Assembly: GCA_910575835.1 (NCBI GenBank)
Contig: CAJTGB010000006.1
Location: 62,001 to 126,000 of the forward strand
Length of the DNA: 64,000 bases
Origin: Lachnospiraceae bacterium
GTDB lineage: Bacteria > Bacillota > Clostridia > Lachnospirales > Lachnospiraceae
Reading direction: 5' to 3'
How positions within the stretch are numbered: position 1 is the stretch's first letter; each line of letters opens with the position of its first letter. The notes under the pieces were generated by a model. That model ran no database searches. It saw only the letters and a list, made by a program, of their open reading frames with translations, and had not been told where the DNA came from. Position numbers and translations under genes: made by a program. Positions 8,517 through 16,502 of this stretch are shown here, piece after piece.

Positions 8517-9485
8517 TTATAATAATGCCCGCAGGACATTTTCATGTGAAAATTTACTGATCTGTTCGGAAGTGATCCCGAATCCCCGTAATTGTTCCAG
8601 GAAAACAAGCAGCAGATAATCGAGTCCGACAGCGTTTGGCGTATAAGATCTCAGTCTTGCCCGGGTCGTATCTAATGAGAACAGAAGCTGATCTTCATAG
8701 CCTTTTTCAACAAGGTCTTGGAAGATCGAAGCTTCGGTCAGATCATCGTGATACTTGAAACGCCCTATGGTATCAAGCTCCAGAAACGCCCCGGCCCTTA
8801 GGAGTTCAAGAGGAATATCGAGGTTGGGGCAGGCGCGGTCCGTATGGCAGAAGATCAGGCGTGTTGGAGCGATCCCGATTCGGGTCAGAAGATCAAGCAG
8901 CTTTAATGGATCGCTGTCCTTTTCTACATGGATCATAACGGAACGCCCGGCAAAAATTGCCGCGTCGGCGGCCGCCAGGAACAGACGCTGGTAATCTGGC
9001 GTAAGATTGCAGGAATCCAGGGCGGTTTTGACAAATCCGGCCTTGGCACGGATCTGCTTCCCGGCGAAAATGGTATCTGCATCTGTAAACATACCTTCCG
9101 TCAGTTCGCGGATGAAAAAATCTGCTAATTCGTCTTGGGAGCGGGAGAATATCCAGTGATCTCCATAGTAAAAGCATAGCTTGTGGAAGCCTGTGGAAGC
9201 GAGTATATGTACTTTGCTTTTTTCGGAGATTCGCACCAGTTCTTCTGTCATGCGGTTGCAGCCGCCGGGCTGTGCTTCCAGAATGGCAGAACCTCCGGCT
9301 TCACGGTACAGGCATGCTTCCAGAATGCTTTTATCTGTATCGTCGATACAGAGGTCCGGGTTGATCTCTCAGGATCTTCCTTTGCTCAGAGCCAGATGTT
9401 CATGACTTTGGCAGAAACCCAGTTCTTTGGGGGAGATGGGACCGCATACGGAGATTAATTCCCGCTTTGTTTTTGTTTTCTGCAT
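8517..9485 (-). CDS. phosphotriesterase-family hydrolase with in-frame UGA at codon 39 (candidate selenoprotein or fresh nonsense allele)
   Basis: Read from ATG 9485, eight bases after the preceding gene's stop, the frame gives a full-length 322-residue phosphotriesterase homologue broken only by one TGA at 9369-9371 (codon 39). All binuclear-metal ligands are present: His28 and His30 (SHEHL), the likely carboxylated Lys153 (AGFVK), His186 (MIHVE), His214 (IFCHT) and Asp272 (SLDTT). The ATG at 9251 would start after the HxH motif and cannot be the real start. In the minus-strand RNA, 18 bases after the UGA, TGTATC-GAC-GATACA forms a perfect 6-bp hairpin. Its loop is 24 bases from the UGA and starts with G, as in bacterial SECIS elements. 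Family members hydrolyse phosphotriesters, lactones or sugar-phosphate lactones; the substrate here is unknown. Alternative: a simple nonsense mutation. Confidence 0.7.
9336..9350 (-). promoter_or_regulatory. SECIS-like hairpin downstream of the hydrolase UGA
   Basis: TGTATC GAC GATACA on the minus strand, a perfect 6-bp stem with a 3-base loop (or 5 bp with loop CGACG). It lies 18 bases after the TGA codon at 9371-9369. Distance, stem length and the G at the loop start fit the published bacterial SECIS rules as I remember them. A short hairpin can arise by chance. Confidence 0.4.
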
Positions 9486-9493
9486 TGCTTCTG

Positions 9494-10072
9494 TTACTTC
9501 CATTTCGGATTGTCGGTGACGGCAGGTTTTCCGTCCCGTTCAACCAGTATCTTATGATACCCCTTGGTTTCGATGGTTCCGTAATCGTGTCCGGCGTCGG
9601 CTGCAAATGTAAAGAAGAGGATCAATGGCTTGCTGCCCGTGTTGACTGTGCGGTGAGCATACCGGCGGGGAACATAGACTGCCTGGCCTTTTGATAAGGG
9701 CAGCTCTATGGTATCTCCTTCGGGATTCTCCATGACCATATAGCCTTCTCCGTCCAGGGTATAATATACTTCCGCGGTTTCTAAACGGGTGTGGAAGTGT
9801 CCCTTGGTCATGAAGTATTCGCTGCCGACTTTTCCGGGGTATAAGATGGTCGTGCCGAATAACAGGTCTCCCGCCCGTTCAGGACAGCCGAGCTCATAGA
9901 ATTCATAGACCAGAGGATCTTCGGTTTTTAAGATCTCTTCTGCGGCCGCCGGGTCAGTAAACATAGCTTTCATCTGCGATAAGTAACGTTTTGTTGTTTC
10001 TGCGGTCTTGGAGATGCCTGTTACAGTGTCAAAGTCAACTAAAAAGCTCTTGTCCCAATTAAAATGATTCAT
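9494..10072 (-). CDS. cupin-type glucose-6-phosphate isomerase
   Basis: A 192-residue cupin of the archaeal-type phosphoglucose isomerase family. It shows the metal-binding GHFHTRLETAEVYY segment (two His and a Glu), followed by the second cupin motif VYVPRRYAHRTVN (His). Family enzymes isomerise glucose-6-phosphate and fructose-6-phosphate with a bound metal; some bacterial relatives act on other sugars, so the exact substrate is uncertain. It is cotranscribed with the shikimate dehydrogenase-like gene upstream (13-base gap) and the hydrolase downstream. GAAAGGAG precedes ATG 10072. Confidence 0.82.
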   Translation of the reverse strand: MNHFNWDKSFLVDFDTVTGISKTAETTKRYLSQMKAMFTDPAAAEEILKTEDPLVYEFYELGCPERAGDLLFGTTILYPGKVGSEYFMTKGHFHTRLETAEVYYTLDGEGYMVMENPEGDTIELPLSKGQAVYVPRRYAHRTVNTGSKPLILFFTFAADAGHDYGTIETKGYHKILVERDGKPAVTDNPKWK

Positions 10073-10085
10073 AGAATTACTCCTT

Positions 10086-11021
10086 TCAATTCTTTGCTAT
10101 GCTGCTTAACTCTTCTAATAATGCGCCTTTGATCTCAATATGAAATACTTCGGAGATTACCTGTGTCCAGCCGTGGATAAAATAAGTCCATCCGTCTTCT
10201 ACGTGCAGGTTTTTGCTGCCTGCCTGAGATTCGGCCTGATTCTTGAAGATCAGGTCGCCCCGGTAGTTGATCTCCCATACAAAACTGTCGGCAGGGAACT
10301 GGCAGCCGTCGGTCAGCGGCGAACCGGGGGCGTCTTTCCCAAGTCCGGTAGCGTTGACAATGACAGAATGCGGCTTCAATGACGCGAGAGTCTTGTCGTT
10401 GTCTGCCGGTGTCGGATTCAGTATGAATTCGAAGCTAGTCTGGGGATTCAGGCCCTTTAAGATCTCCTTTGCAGAATCCAGTCTCGGCTGGCTGCGGTTG
10501 GCAATGATAATGCGTTTGGGGACATTTGTGCCGAATTTTTCCTGGGTAAAATATACGGACATAGCAAGAGAGCTTCCTCCGGCGCCGATCAGCAGAACGT
10601 CGCCGTTATAGTCATTCCAGAAATTCTCAGGCACAAAGTTTTCCAGGGCCAGCCCGCTGGAGATCGGATCCTTTGCGTGTGCGCAGAGCTTGCCGTCCTT
10701 TTTGGAAATAGAGGATACTTCGCCTAGCTGCTTAGCAAAAGGATCAATATAGTCAAATAAGTCTTTGCAGGAATTAAATAAGTCGATCTTATGCGTGGTT
10801 ACCAGAGCCCCTAAGGATAAGGGATTATCTTTTATGAAAGTTACTGCCTCGCGGTAACTCTCCGGGTCTGAATGAGGCTGAAAATCCATTCCTTTGATAA
10901 CGGCGTCATCCAAATGGAGCGCTTTTGCCCATTTGGGAAATACCTTCATGATGGAAGAGCTTCCGGTTGTCACTCCTATAAAATAGATGGTGGGCTGGGT
11001 TGCGGGAATATAATTGTTCAT
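10086..11021 (-). CDS. shikimate/quinate dehydrogenase-like oxidoreductase
   Basis: Start set at ATG 11021 (311 residues), because GAAAGGAGATGGAG lies just before it; a farther ATG at 11054 would put that ribosome site inside the gene. The N-terminal half has VTTHKIDLF, equivalent to the substrate-binding Lys region of AroE. The Rossmann motif is LLIGAGGSSLAMS and the C-terminal half ends with HGWTQV. It is longer and more divergent than housekeeping AroE, and its context of sugar enzymes suggests a catabolic polyol or cyclitol dehydrogenase. First gene of the minus operon. Confidence 0.72.
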   Translation of the reverse strand: MNNYIPATQPTIYFIGVTTGSSSIMKVFPKWAKALHLDDAVIKGMDFQPHSDPESYREAVTFIKDNPLSLGALVTTHKIDLFNSCKDLFDYIDPFAKQLGEVSSISKKDGKLCAHAKDPISSGLALENFVPENFWNDYNGDVLLIGAGGSSLAMSVYFTQEKFGTNVPKRIIIANRSQPRLDSAKEILKGLNPQTSFEFILNPTPADNDKTLASLKPHSVIVNATGLGKDAPGSPLTDGCQFPADSFVWEINYRGDLIFKNQAESQAGSKNLHVEDGWTYFIHGWTQVISEVFHIEIKGALLEELSSIAKN

Positions 11022-11059
11022 AGATACTCCATCTCCTTTCTGTTGTCTGTTCAATTAAA

Positions 11060-11088
11060 AATATAGACCAAAAAATAATAGTTGTCAA
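11060..11088 (-). promoter_or_regulatory. promoter of the minus-strand sugar operon
   Basis: On the minus strand TTGACA (11088-11083), a 17-base spacer, then TATATT (11065-11060). It sits about 40 bases upstream of ATG 11021 in an AT-rich divergent region. Confidence 0.7.
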
Positions 11089-11138
11089 TAAATAAAAATA
11101 ATAAAAGCTAGAAAACAATAAAAAACAATATAAAATAA

Positions 11139-11167
11139 TTGACAAAATAACAAAAAAGTAATATTAT
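11139..11167 (+). promoter_or_regulatory. promoter of the plus-strand dehydrogenase operon
   Basis: TTGACA (11139-11144), a 17-base spacer, then TATTAT (11162-11167), with TATAAT overlapping at 11165-11170. Both divergent promoters lie in a tract of repeated AACAATA/AACAAAA motifs (11110-11200), possible sites for the DeoR regulator encoded at 13288. Confidence 0.7.
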
Positions 11168-11224
11168 AATACAAAATAAGAAACAAAAGAACAATAAACG
11201 ATTATAAAAATGGAGGTTTTCAAA

Positions 11225-12271
11225 ATGAAAGCTGCGTATTACTGCGACAAAGAAGAGATCCGGGTAGAAGAAGTGCCGATTCCTGATATTACGGACAGGG
11301 AAATGTTATTGAAGATCAAGCTTGCCTGCATCTGCGGGACAGATCAGCGCATATTCCGGTTCGGACATTTTAAGATTCCTGAAGGCGCCAAGCGTGTACT
11401 CGGACACGAGCTGGTGGGAGAGCTTGTGAAGGTCGGCGCTGAGGTCAGAGGCTTTAAAACCGGGCAGAGGGTTGCGGTCGCGCCCAATGTAGGGTGCGGA
11501 GTCTGCGATATGTGTATCCGGGGATATAATCATATGTGCCCGGAGTATGAGGCTTTTGGAATCAGCTATGACGGCGGTTTCGAGGAATATATGAAGATTC
11601 CTTATGAAGCTGTGATCCATGGGAATGTTATTCAGATTCCGGAAGGGATGAGTTACGAGGAGGCAGTGCTCGCGGAGCCGTTCTCCTGTTGCTTTAATTC
11701 TTTCCAAATGCTGCAGACGAAGACGACGGATTATGTTCTGATCATCGGTGCAGGCCCTATCGGGGCTATGCACGCAATTCTTCATCAGAGAGCGGGGGCG
11801 GCGAAGGTGATCATGGCCGATCTGTCTGCATCCCGTCTGGAACAGATGAGGATGTTCGGTGAATTTACATTGATAGATACTTCGAAAGAAGAGCTGGAAG
11901 CGGCATTAAAGAGAGAGACAAAAGGGCATGGAGCAGATGTGGTGATCACGGCATGTTCTGTACCGGCAGTTCAGGCACAGGCGTTGGAACTGGCGGCTCC
12001 CCTGGGACGGATCAGTTTCTTCGGCGGGCTTCCAAGCGGCCGGGATGAGGTGGGTCTTCATACCAATCTGATCCATTACAAGGAGTTGACGGTTGTGGCG
12101 ACTACCGGCTCCAGTCTGAAGCAGTATAAAGACGCAATGAATATTATTGCGACCGATCAGACGGATATAGCCGGATTGATCACGGATATGTTTGGGATCG
12201 ACGATATTCAGGAAGCATTCCGGCATGCTATGGCAGGAAAAGGACTGAAGACAGCGATTAGATTCGATTAG
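11225..12271 (+). CDS. zinc-dependent alcohol (polyol) dehydrogenase
   Basis: From ATG 11225 (348 residues), preceded by GGAGG eight bases upstream; an in-frame ATG at 11210 overlaps that ribosome site. Medium-chain dehydrogenase: catalytic zinc region CGTD and GHE, a structural zinc loop with four cysteines spaced as GCGVCDMCIRGYNHMC, and Rossmann motif GAGPIG. Family members oxidise sorbitol, xylitol, threonine or similar polyols with NAD. It leads a plus-strand arm with a kinase remnant and a DeoR regulator, consistent with a polyol oxidised to a ketose that is then phosphorylated. Confidence 0.87.
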   Translation: MKAAYYCDKEEIRVEEVPIPDITDREMLLKIKLACICGTDQRIFRFGHFKIPEGAKRVLGHELVGELVKVGAEVRGFKTGQRVAVAPNVGCGVCDMCIRGYNHMCPEYEAFGISYDGGFEEYMKIPYEAVIHGNVIQIPEGMSYEEAVLAEPFSCCFNSFQMLQTKTTDYVLIIGAGPIGAMHAILHQRAGAAKVIMADLSASRLEQMRMFGEFTLIDTSKEELEAALKRETKGHGADVVITACSVPAVQAQALELAAPLGRISFFGGLPSGRDEVGLHTNLIHYKELTVVATTGSSLKQYKDAMNIIATDQTDIAGLITDMFGIDDIQEAFRHAMAGKGLKTAIRFD

Positions 12272-13205
12272 AAGGGGGAAATTTAAGATACCGGAACGAT
12301 TTCTGCCAAGGATATCCCAGTCGAATGAGATCGTGGGTCACCTGTCGAAGAAGGCGGCGGAGACGACGGGGCTTAGGAGCGGAATTGCGCTGATCTCCGG
12401 CGCCGGGGACAAGATTGCCGGATGCGTAGGGGCTAACGTGCTGAAAAAGGGTGATATGATCTTCGAAGCGGCATCCTATGCCGGGCTTAGCTGCCTGGTT
12501 GATGATTTCCGGCCGGATTATGAGCAGAGATATTTTGATATACTTGACGGTGCGTTTCCTGATGATCTGTATGCGCATTATTATATACCGGGTTCCGGGA
12601 TTACGCTGAACTGGTTCATGGATCATTTTGCCAGAAAGGGAGAGGAATCCTTAGGGGAGGCATTTGCCCGGATGGACGCGAAGGTCGGTCAGATTCCGCC
12701 AGGAAGTGAAGGCCTGATGGCAATCGGGATGATGGGCGGCACGGCCATGCCTTTTGACGGCGCTCTAAAAGGTGTATGGATGGGATTTAACTGGGTGCAC
12801 AGGGAAGAACACTTCTACCGGGCATTGCAGGAGAGCTTCTCTTACGCGGTATCAACGGCGATTGACCGGATCAATGCCAAGTATCCTGATTGCGGTCAGG
12901 ATACCGTGAAGATCATAGGCGGGAGAGCAAGATCGAGGGTATGGACCCAGATGTTGGCGGATGTAAGCCAGAAGACCTTTGAAAGGCTGGACAGAGAGGA
13001 TATCGCGCTTTGGGGAGCCTGCCTGCTTGCGGCGGACGGTATCGGGCTTTTTGGGGACGTGAGGAAGGCGGCAGAGGAGCATGTGCATGTAAAAGAAGTA
13101 TACAGGCCCAACAGAGAGCTTGCCGGACGCTATGCAGAACTGAAGGAACAGTATAACCGCTATGCAAAAGAATTATCGCCTTATTGCAAGGCATTAAAAG
13201 CTTAG
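12272..13205 (+). pseudogene. FGGY carbohydrate kinase, N-terminal half deleted
   Basis: The open frame carries only the C-terminal half of a xylulokinase-like FGGY kinase. Homology begins around 12279 (KIPERFLPRISQSNEIVGH) and covers the GAGDKIAGCVGA nucleotide region and the IIGGRARS region to the end. The usual N-terminal half of about 220 residues, with the DxGT phosphate loop and sugar site, is absent. The sequence passes directly from the dehydrogenase stop codon (12269-12271) and a GAAGGGGGAA ribosome-site-like string into mid-protein. This is an internal deletion. The retained part has no stops, so the loss could be recent; a GTG at 12333 would yield 290 residues but no catalytic N-domain. 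Confidence 0.82.
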
Positions 13206-13287
13206 ATATTTGCAAGTGGAGAGCGTGTGATGTATAATCAGAACTGTGAGGGCGAAATTGCCATGGAAATGGAGAGGAGGACAAGCA

Positions 13288-14085
13288 GTGAACAGTCAAA
13301 GTGAAGCCGGAATGTTTGCGGAAGAGCGTAAGCGTCAGATACTTACCTATGTGAATAAGAATATGCGTGTGACGGTAGGAGATCTGTGCGAAGAGTTTTC
13401 CGTATCACCGGCTACCATTCGGAACGATCTGAATGAATTACATGAGAAAGGGTTGATTAAGAGGACACACGGAGGTGCGCTTGCGAACACTCAGACGAAT
13501 TTTGAACCGGTAACAAATGAGAAAAACGATAAATTCCAAAAAGAAAAGCAGTGTATAGCAAGAGAAGCCTTAAAGTACATCAACGAAGGCGACTGTATTG
13601 CGATGGATGCAGGAACAACGGTATATGAGCTTGCGAAGCTGCTGAAAGGGTTTAAGAAGCTGATGGTGGTTACATATGACCTGAATATTGCAGGTTTCCT
13701 GGACAGCAATACGGAGGTTTCCTTATTTATAGCGGGGGGAGAAGTGAGAAAAGGACATCATTATATGGTAGGCAATACCTCGATGGAAGCCATCGCAAAA
13801 TTGAACGTAGATATATTCTTCATGGGGGCGAATGGGGTCAGCATGAAGAAGGGCGCGACGACTCCCCAATTGGATACGGCCCTTTTGAAGGAACGTATCA
13901 TCGAGAATTCAAAGCAGCGCATCCTCCTTACAGACAGCTCGAAGCTGGAGAATGTTTCTTTTGCCAAATTTGCGGACATATCCGATCTGGATGTATTTAT
14001 CACGGACGAATATGCGGACGTGGAGATCCTCGAACAACTTCGTAACCAGGGCGTTAAGATAGATGTAGCGAGGATCGGCAGATAA
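13288..14085 (+). CDS. DeoR-family transcriptional regulator
   Basis: 265 residues from GTG 13288, chosen for the GAGGAGG seven bases upstream (an upstream start at 13246 lacks one). The N-terminal winged helix reads RKRQILTYVNKNMRVTVGDLCEEF...PATIRNDLNEL, followed by RTHGGAL. The C-terminal DeoRC sensor domain has the DAGTTVYELA and TDSSK motifs that bind phosphosugars. It closes the plus arm and likely represses both divergent operons until a phosphorylated sugar appears. Confidence 0.88.
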   Translation: MNSQSEAGMFAEERKRQILTYVNKNMRVTVGDLCEEFSVSPATIRNDLNELHEKGLIKRTHGGALANTQTNFEPVTNEKNDKFQKEKQCIAREALKYINEGDCIAMDAGTTVYELAKLLKGFKKLMVVTYDLNIAGFLDSNTEVSLFIAGGEVRKGHHYMVGNTSMEAIAKLNVDIFFMGANGVSMKKGATTPQLDTALLKERIIENSKQRILLTDSSKLENVSFAKFADISDLDVFITDEYADVEILEQLRNQGVKIDVARIGR

Positions 14086-14346
14086 TCACGGACTAAAGCG
14101 CTCGCGTTCTGCCTCAAACCGTTCGTTCATCCACACAACAGCTTCGTCAAGTCCTTCCTGGGTAAACGGGAAATCATTCCTCTCCTTCTGGTCTTCGGGT
14201 GTTGCCTCGAAGCACCAGGGTTCTGGATACAGGTATACCGTTAGCCGTTCGTCGGCCAGGGTCAGATAATAGCGCATTCCGCAGTGAGAGCCTGAAAAAG
14301 GCTCTTTTTTAAGTGCTTTAATAGACAATCCAAGAGTTGAGATCAT
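14086..14346 (-). CDS. conserved small protein of unknown function
   Basis: An 86-residue soluble protein, rich in aromatic and acidic residues (YLYPEPWCFEATPEDQKERNDFPF). Its stop codon abuts the DeoR stop with no gap, and AAGGAGG lies ten bases before its ATG. The sequence resembles small hypothetical proteins common in Lachnospiraceae, but I cannot name a family or function. Confidence 0.6.
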   Translation of the reverse strand: MISTLGLSIKALKKEPFSGSHCGMRYYLTLADERLTVYLYPEPWCFEATPEDQKERNDFPFTQEGLDEAVVWMNERFEAERERFSP

Positions 14347-14454
14347 AGGGATGCAGCCTCCTTGCTTTATATCATTGTCTTTAATATAACTGAAATTTTT
14401 GAATTTGTACAGTAAGTTATTTACTCAAAAATTGTCGTATTTTGGTTAATTTTA

Positions 14455-14483
14455 TTGAATTTAATCATATTCTGTGCTAAATT
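14455..14483 (+). promoter_or_regulatory. promoter of the IbrA/IbrB-like pair
   Basis: TTGAAT (14455-14460), a 17-base spacer, TAAATT (14478-14483), about 50 bases before the gene in an AT-rich gap. Confidence 0.5.
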
Positions 14484-14532
14484 AACAATCATATAGTTTC
14501 CAAAAAATGGTAATTTAACTTGGGGGATGGAT

Positions 14533-15864
14533 ATGATACGGGAATATTTAGGACAGAATGTTTATGAAGCCTTTCAGGAACGATTGCGGTTTATTTTTGA
14601 GGAATTTGACAATATATATATTTCTTTTTCAGGAGGAAAGGACAGCGGCCTGTTGCTGAACCTGGTGATGGATTATCATCAGAAGTATGCGCCGCATAAG
14701 AGGGTAGGCGTCTTCCATCAGGACTTTGAGGCACAGTACACGGTAACGACAGAATATGTGGAACGTACGTTTGAGCGGATTAAGGATAAAGTAGAGCCGT
14801 ACTGGGTGTGCCTTCCGATGGCAACCAGGACGGCTCTCAGCAGTTATGAGATGTACTGGTATCCGTGGGATGATAAGAAGGAGGAATTATGGGTCAGAAA
14901 GATGCCCAGGAAGAAATACGTCGTCAGTCTGAATGCCAATCCTATCACGACGTACCGCTATCGTATGCACCAGGAAGATCTTGCGAAGCAGTTCGGACGT
15001 TGGTACAGGATGGCTCACGGTAACGGGAAGACCGTCTGTCTTCTTGGGATAAGGGCAGACGAATCGCTGCAGAGATACAGCGGATTTTTAAATAAGAAGT
15101 TCGGTTATAAGGGAAGATGCTGGATCACGAAGCAGTTCAAGGATGTCTGGTGTGCGTCTCCGCTGTATGACTGGTCTGCAGGCGATGTATGGCATGCGAA
15201 TTATATATTTAATTATGACTATAATCATCTGTACGACCTGTATTATATGGCAGGTTTAAAAATCTCACAGATGAGGGTGGCCTCTCCGTTTAATGATTAC
15301 TCGAAGGATTCTCTTAATCTGTACAGGGTGATCGACCCGGAGATCTGGGTGAAGCTGGTCGGAAGAGTGAAGGGGGCGAATTTCGGCGCGATCTATGGGC
15401 GCACGAAGGCAATGGGGTATCGGAATGTAACGCTGCCCCAGGGGCATACCTGGAAGTCTTATACCATGTTTCTTCTGGATACGCTGCCGATCCGCCTGAG
15501 GAATAATTACGTTAAGAAATTCAATACGTCTATCAAGTTCTGGCATGAAACGGGAGGCGGGCTGGATGAAGACGTGATACAGGAGCTTACGGAGCACGGC
15601 TATCAGATTAAACGCAACGGGGTATCGAACTATACGTTGAGCAAGAAATCCAGGATCGTATTCATCGGTAAGATCCCGGACGATACCGACGATATCAAGC
15701 TGACCAAGGATATCCCGAGCTGGAAGAGGATGTGCTGCTGTATCCTGAAAAACGATCATATCTGCCGTTCCATGGGATTTGGCATGACCAGGGAGCAGCA
15801 GAAACGGATCGATGCGATCAGGCGCAAATACAAGAGTGTGGAGGAAATGAATTATGGAATATAA
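14533..15864 (+). CDS. ibrA: IbrA-like PAPS-reductase-family protein (DUF3440)
   Basis: 443 residues from ATG 14533, with TGGGGGA six bases upstream; an ATG at 14527 has no room for a ribosome site. The N-terminus carries the PP-loop SGGKDS (residues 33-38), shared by PAPS reductases and DndC, which binds the pyrophosphate of ATP. A Cys-rich stretch (RMCCCILKNDHICRSMGF) lies near the C-terminus. Length and partner match IbrA, described in E. coli as a regulator of immunoglobulin-binding genes; its reaction is unknown. The ParB-like IbrB gene overlaps its end by 11 bases. Related pairs occur on mobile DNA, so a role in DNA or RNA modification is possible but inferred. Confidence 0.78.
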   Translation: MIREYLGQNVYEAFQERLRFIFEEFDNIYISFSGGKDSGLLLNLVMDYHQKYAPHKRVGVFHQDFEAQYTVTTEYVERTFERIKDKVEPYWVCLPMATRTALSSYEMYWYPWDDKKEELWVRKMPRKKYVVSLNANPITTYRYRMHQEDLAKQFGRWYRMAHGNGKTVCLLGIRADESLQRYSGFLNKKFGYKGRCWITKQFKDVWCASPLYDWSAGDVWHANYIFNYDYNHLYDLYYMAGLKISQMRVASPFNDYSKDSLNLYRVIDPEIWVKLVGRVKGANFGAIYGRTKAMGYRNVTLPQGHTWKSYTMFLLDTLPIRLRNNYVKKFNTSIKFWHETGGGLDEDVIQELTEHGYQIKRNGVSNYTLSKKSRIVFIGKIPDDTDDIKLTKDIPSWKRMCCCILKNDHICRSMGFGMTREQQKRIDAIRRKYKSVEEMNYGI

Positions 15865-16381
15865 GAGCCCGGTTTATAATGTGATCTCTGTTCCGGTTGA
15901 GAAGGTCGTGCCGAATACCTATAATCCTAACAGCGTTGCTCCGCCGGAGATGAAACTGCTCTATGAGAGTATTAAGAATGACGGTTATACCATGCCGATC
16001 GTCTGTTATCATAATAAAGCAGAGGATCAATATGTGATCGTGGACGGTTTCCATCGGTATCGGATCATGCTGGAGCATCAGGATATCTACGACAGGGAGA
16101 AGGGGATGCTTCCGGTCTCTGTGATCAATAAGCCTATGGATCAGCGGATCGCGAGTACGATCAGACATAACCGTGCGAGGGGAAGTCATGATGTGGACCT
16201 GATGGGGAATATTGTGAAGGAATTGCATGAGCTGGGGCGGTCAGACGCGTGGATCTCCAAGCATCTGGGTATGGACAGGGATGAGATCTTAAGGCTTAAG
16301 CAGATTACGGGGCTTGCGGCGCTGTTCAAGGATGTGAAGTTCGGGCAGGCGTGGAGGCCGGCGGAGGAAGAGGAAGAATGA
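15854..16381 (+). CDS. ibrB: IbrB-like ParB/sulfiredoxin-fold protein
   Basis: 175 residues with a ParB/Srx N-terminal domain: VPNTYNPN, the loop VIVDGFHRYR (the GxHR nucleotide motif of ParB/Srx, here GFHRY) and IRHNRARGSH. A helical part with a possible helix-turn-helix (WISKHLGMDRDEILRLKQIT) follows. ParB/Srx domains bind CTP or ATP. It overlaps the PAPS-reductase-like gene by 11 bases, a fixed arrangement in ibrAB pairs. The terminal run of Glu (EEEEE) is unusual but harmless. Confidence 0.78.
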   Translation: MEYKSPVYNVISVPVEKVVPNTYNPNSVAPPEMKLLYESIKNDGYTMPIVCYHNKAEDQYVIVDGFHRYRIMLEHQDIYDREKGMLPVSVINKPMDQRIASTIRHNRARGSHDVDLMGNIVKELHELGRSDAWISKHLGMDRDEILRLKQITGLAALFKDVKFGQAWRPAEEEEE

Positions 16382-16502
16382 CGGGAAGATATGGTGAAAT
16401 TGAATGGAAGGATTGAAAGAGAAAATAAAGGTTTTTAGTGAAATGGAGAGAAGAGAAGGTTGTGATTTGAGTTAGGAAGTGTATAATATGAAGTGAGAGG
16501 GT

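Noticed and set aside
8517-9251. Hydrolase gene starting at ATG 9251 (244 residues)
   Set aside because: Homology to the family, including the HxH metal motif, continues in the same frame upstream of this ATG to 9485, interrupted only by the UGA.
12333-13205. Intact short kinase starting at GTG 12333
   Set aside because: It lacks the N-terminal FGGY domain needed for catalysis, and homology extends upstream of the GTG.
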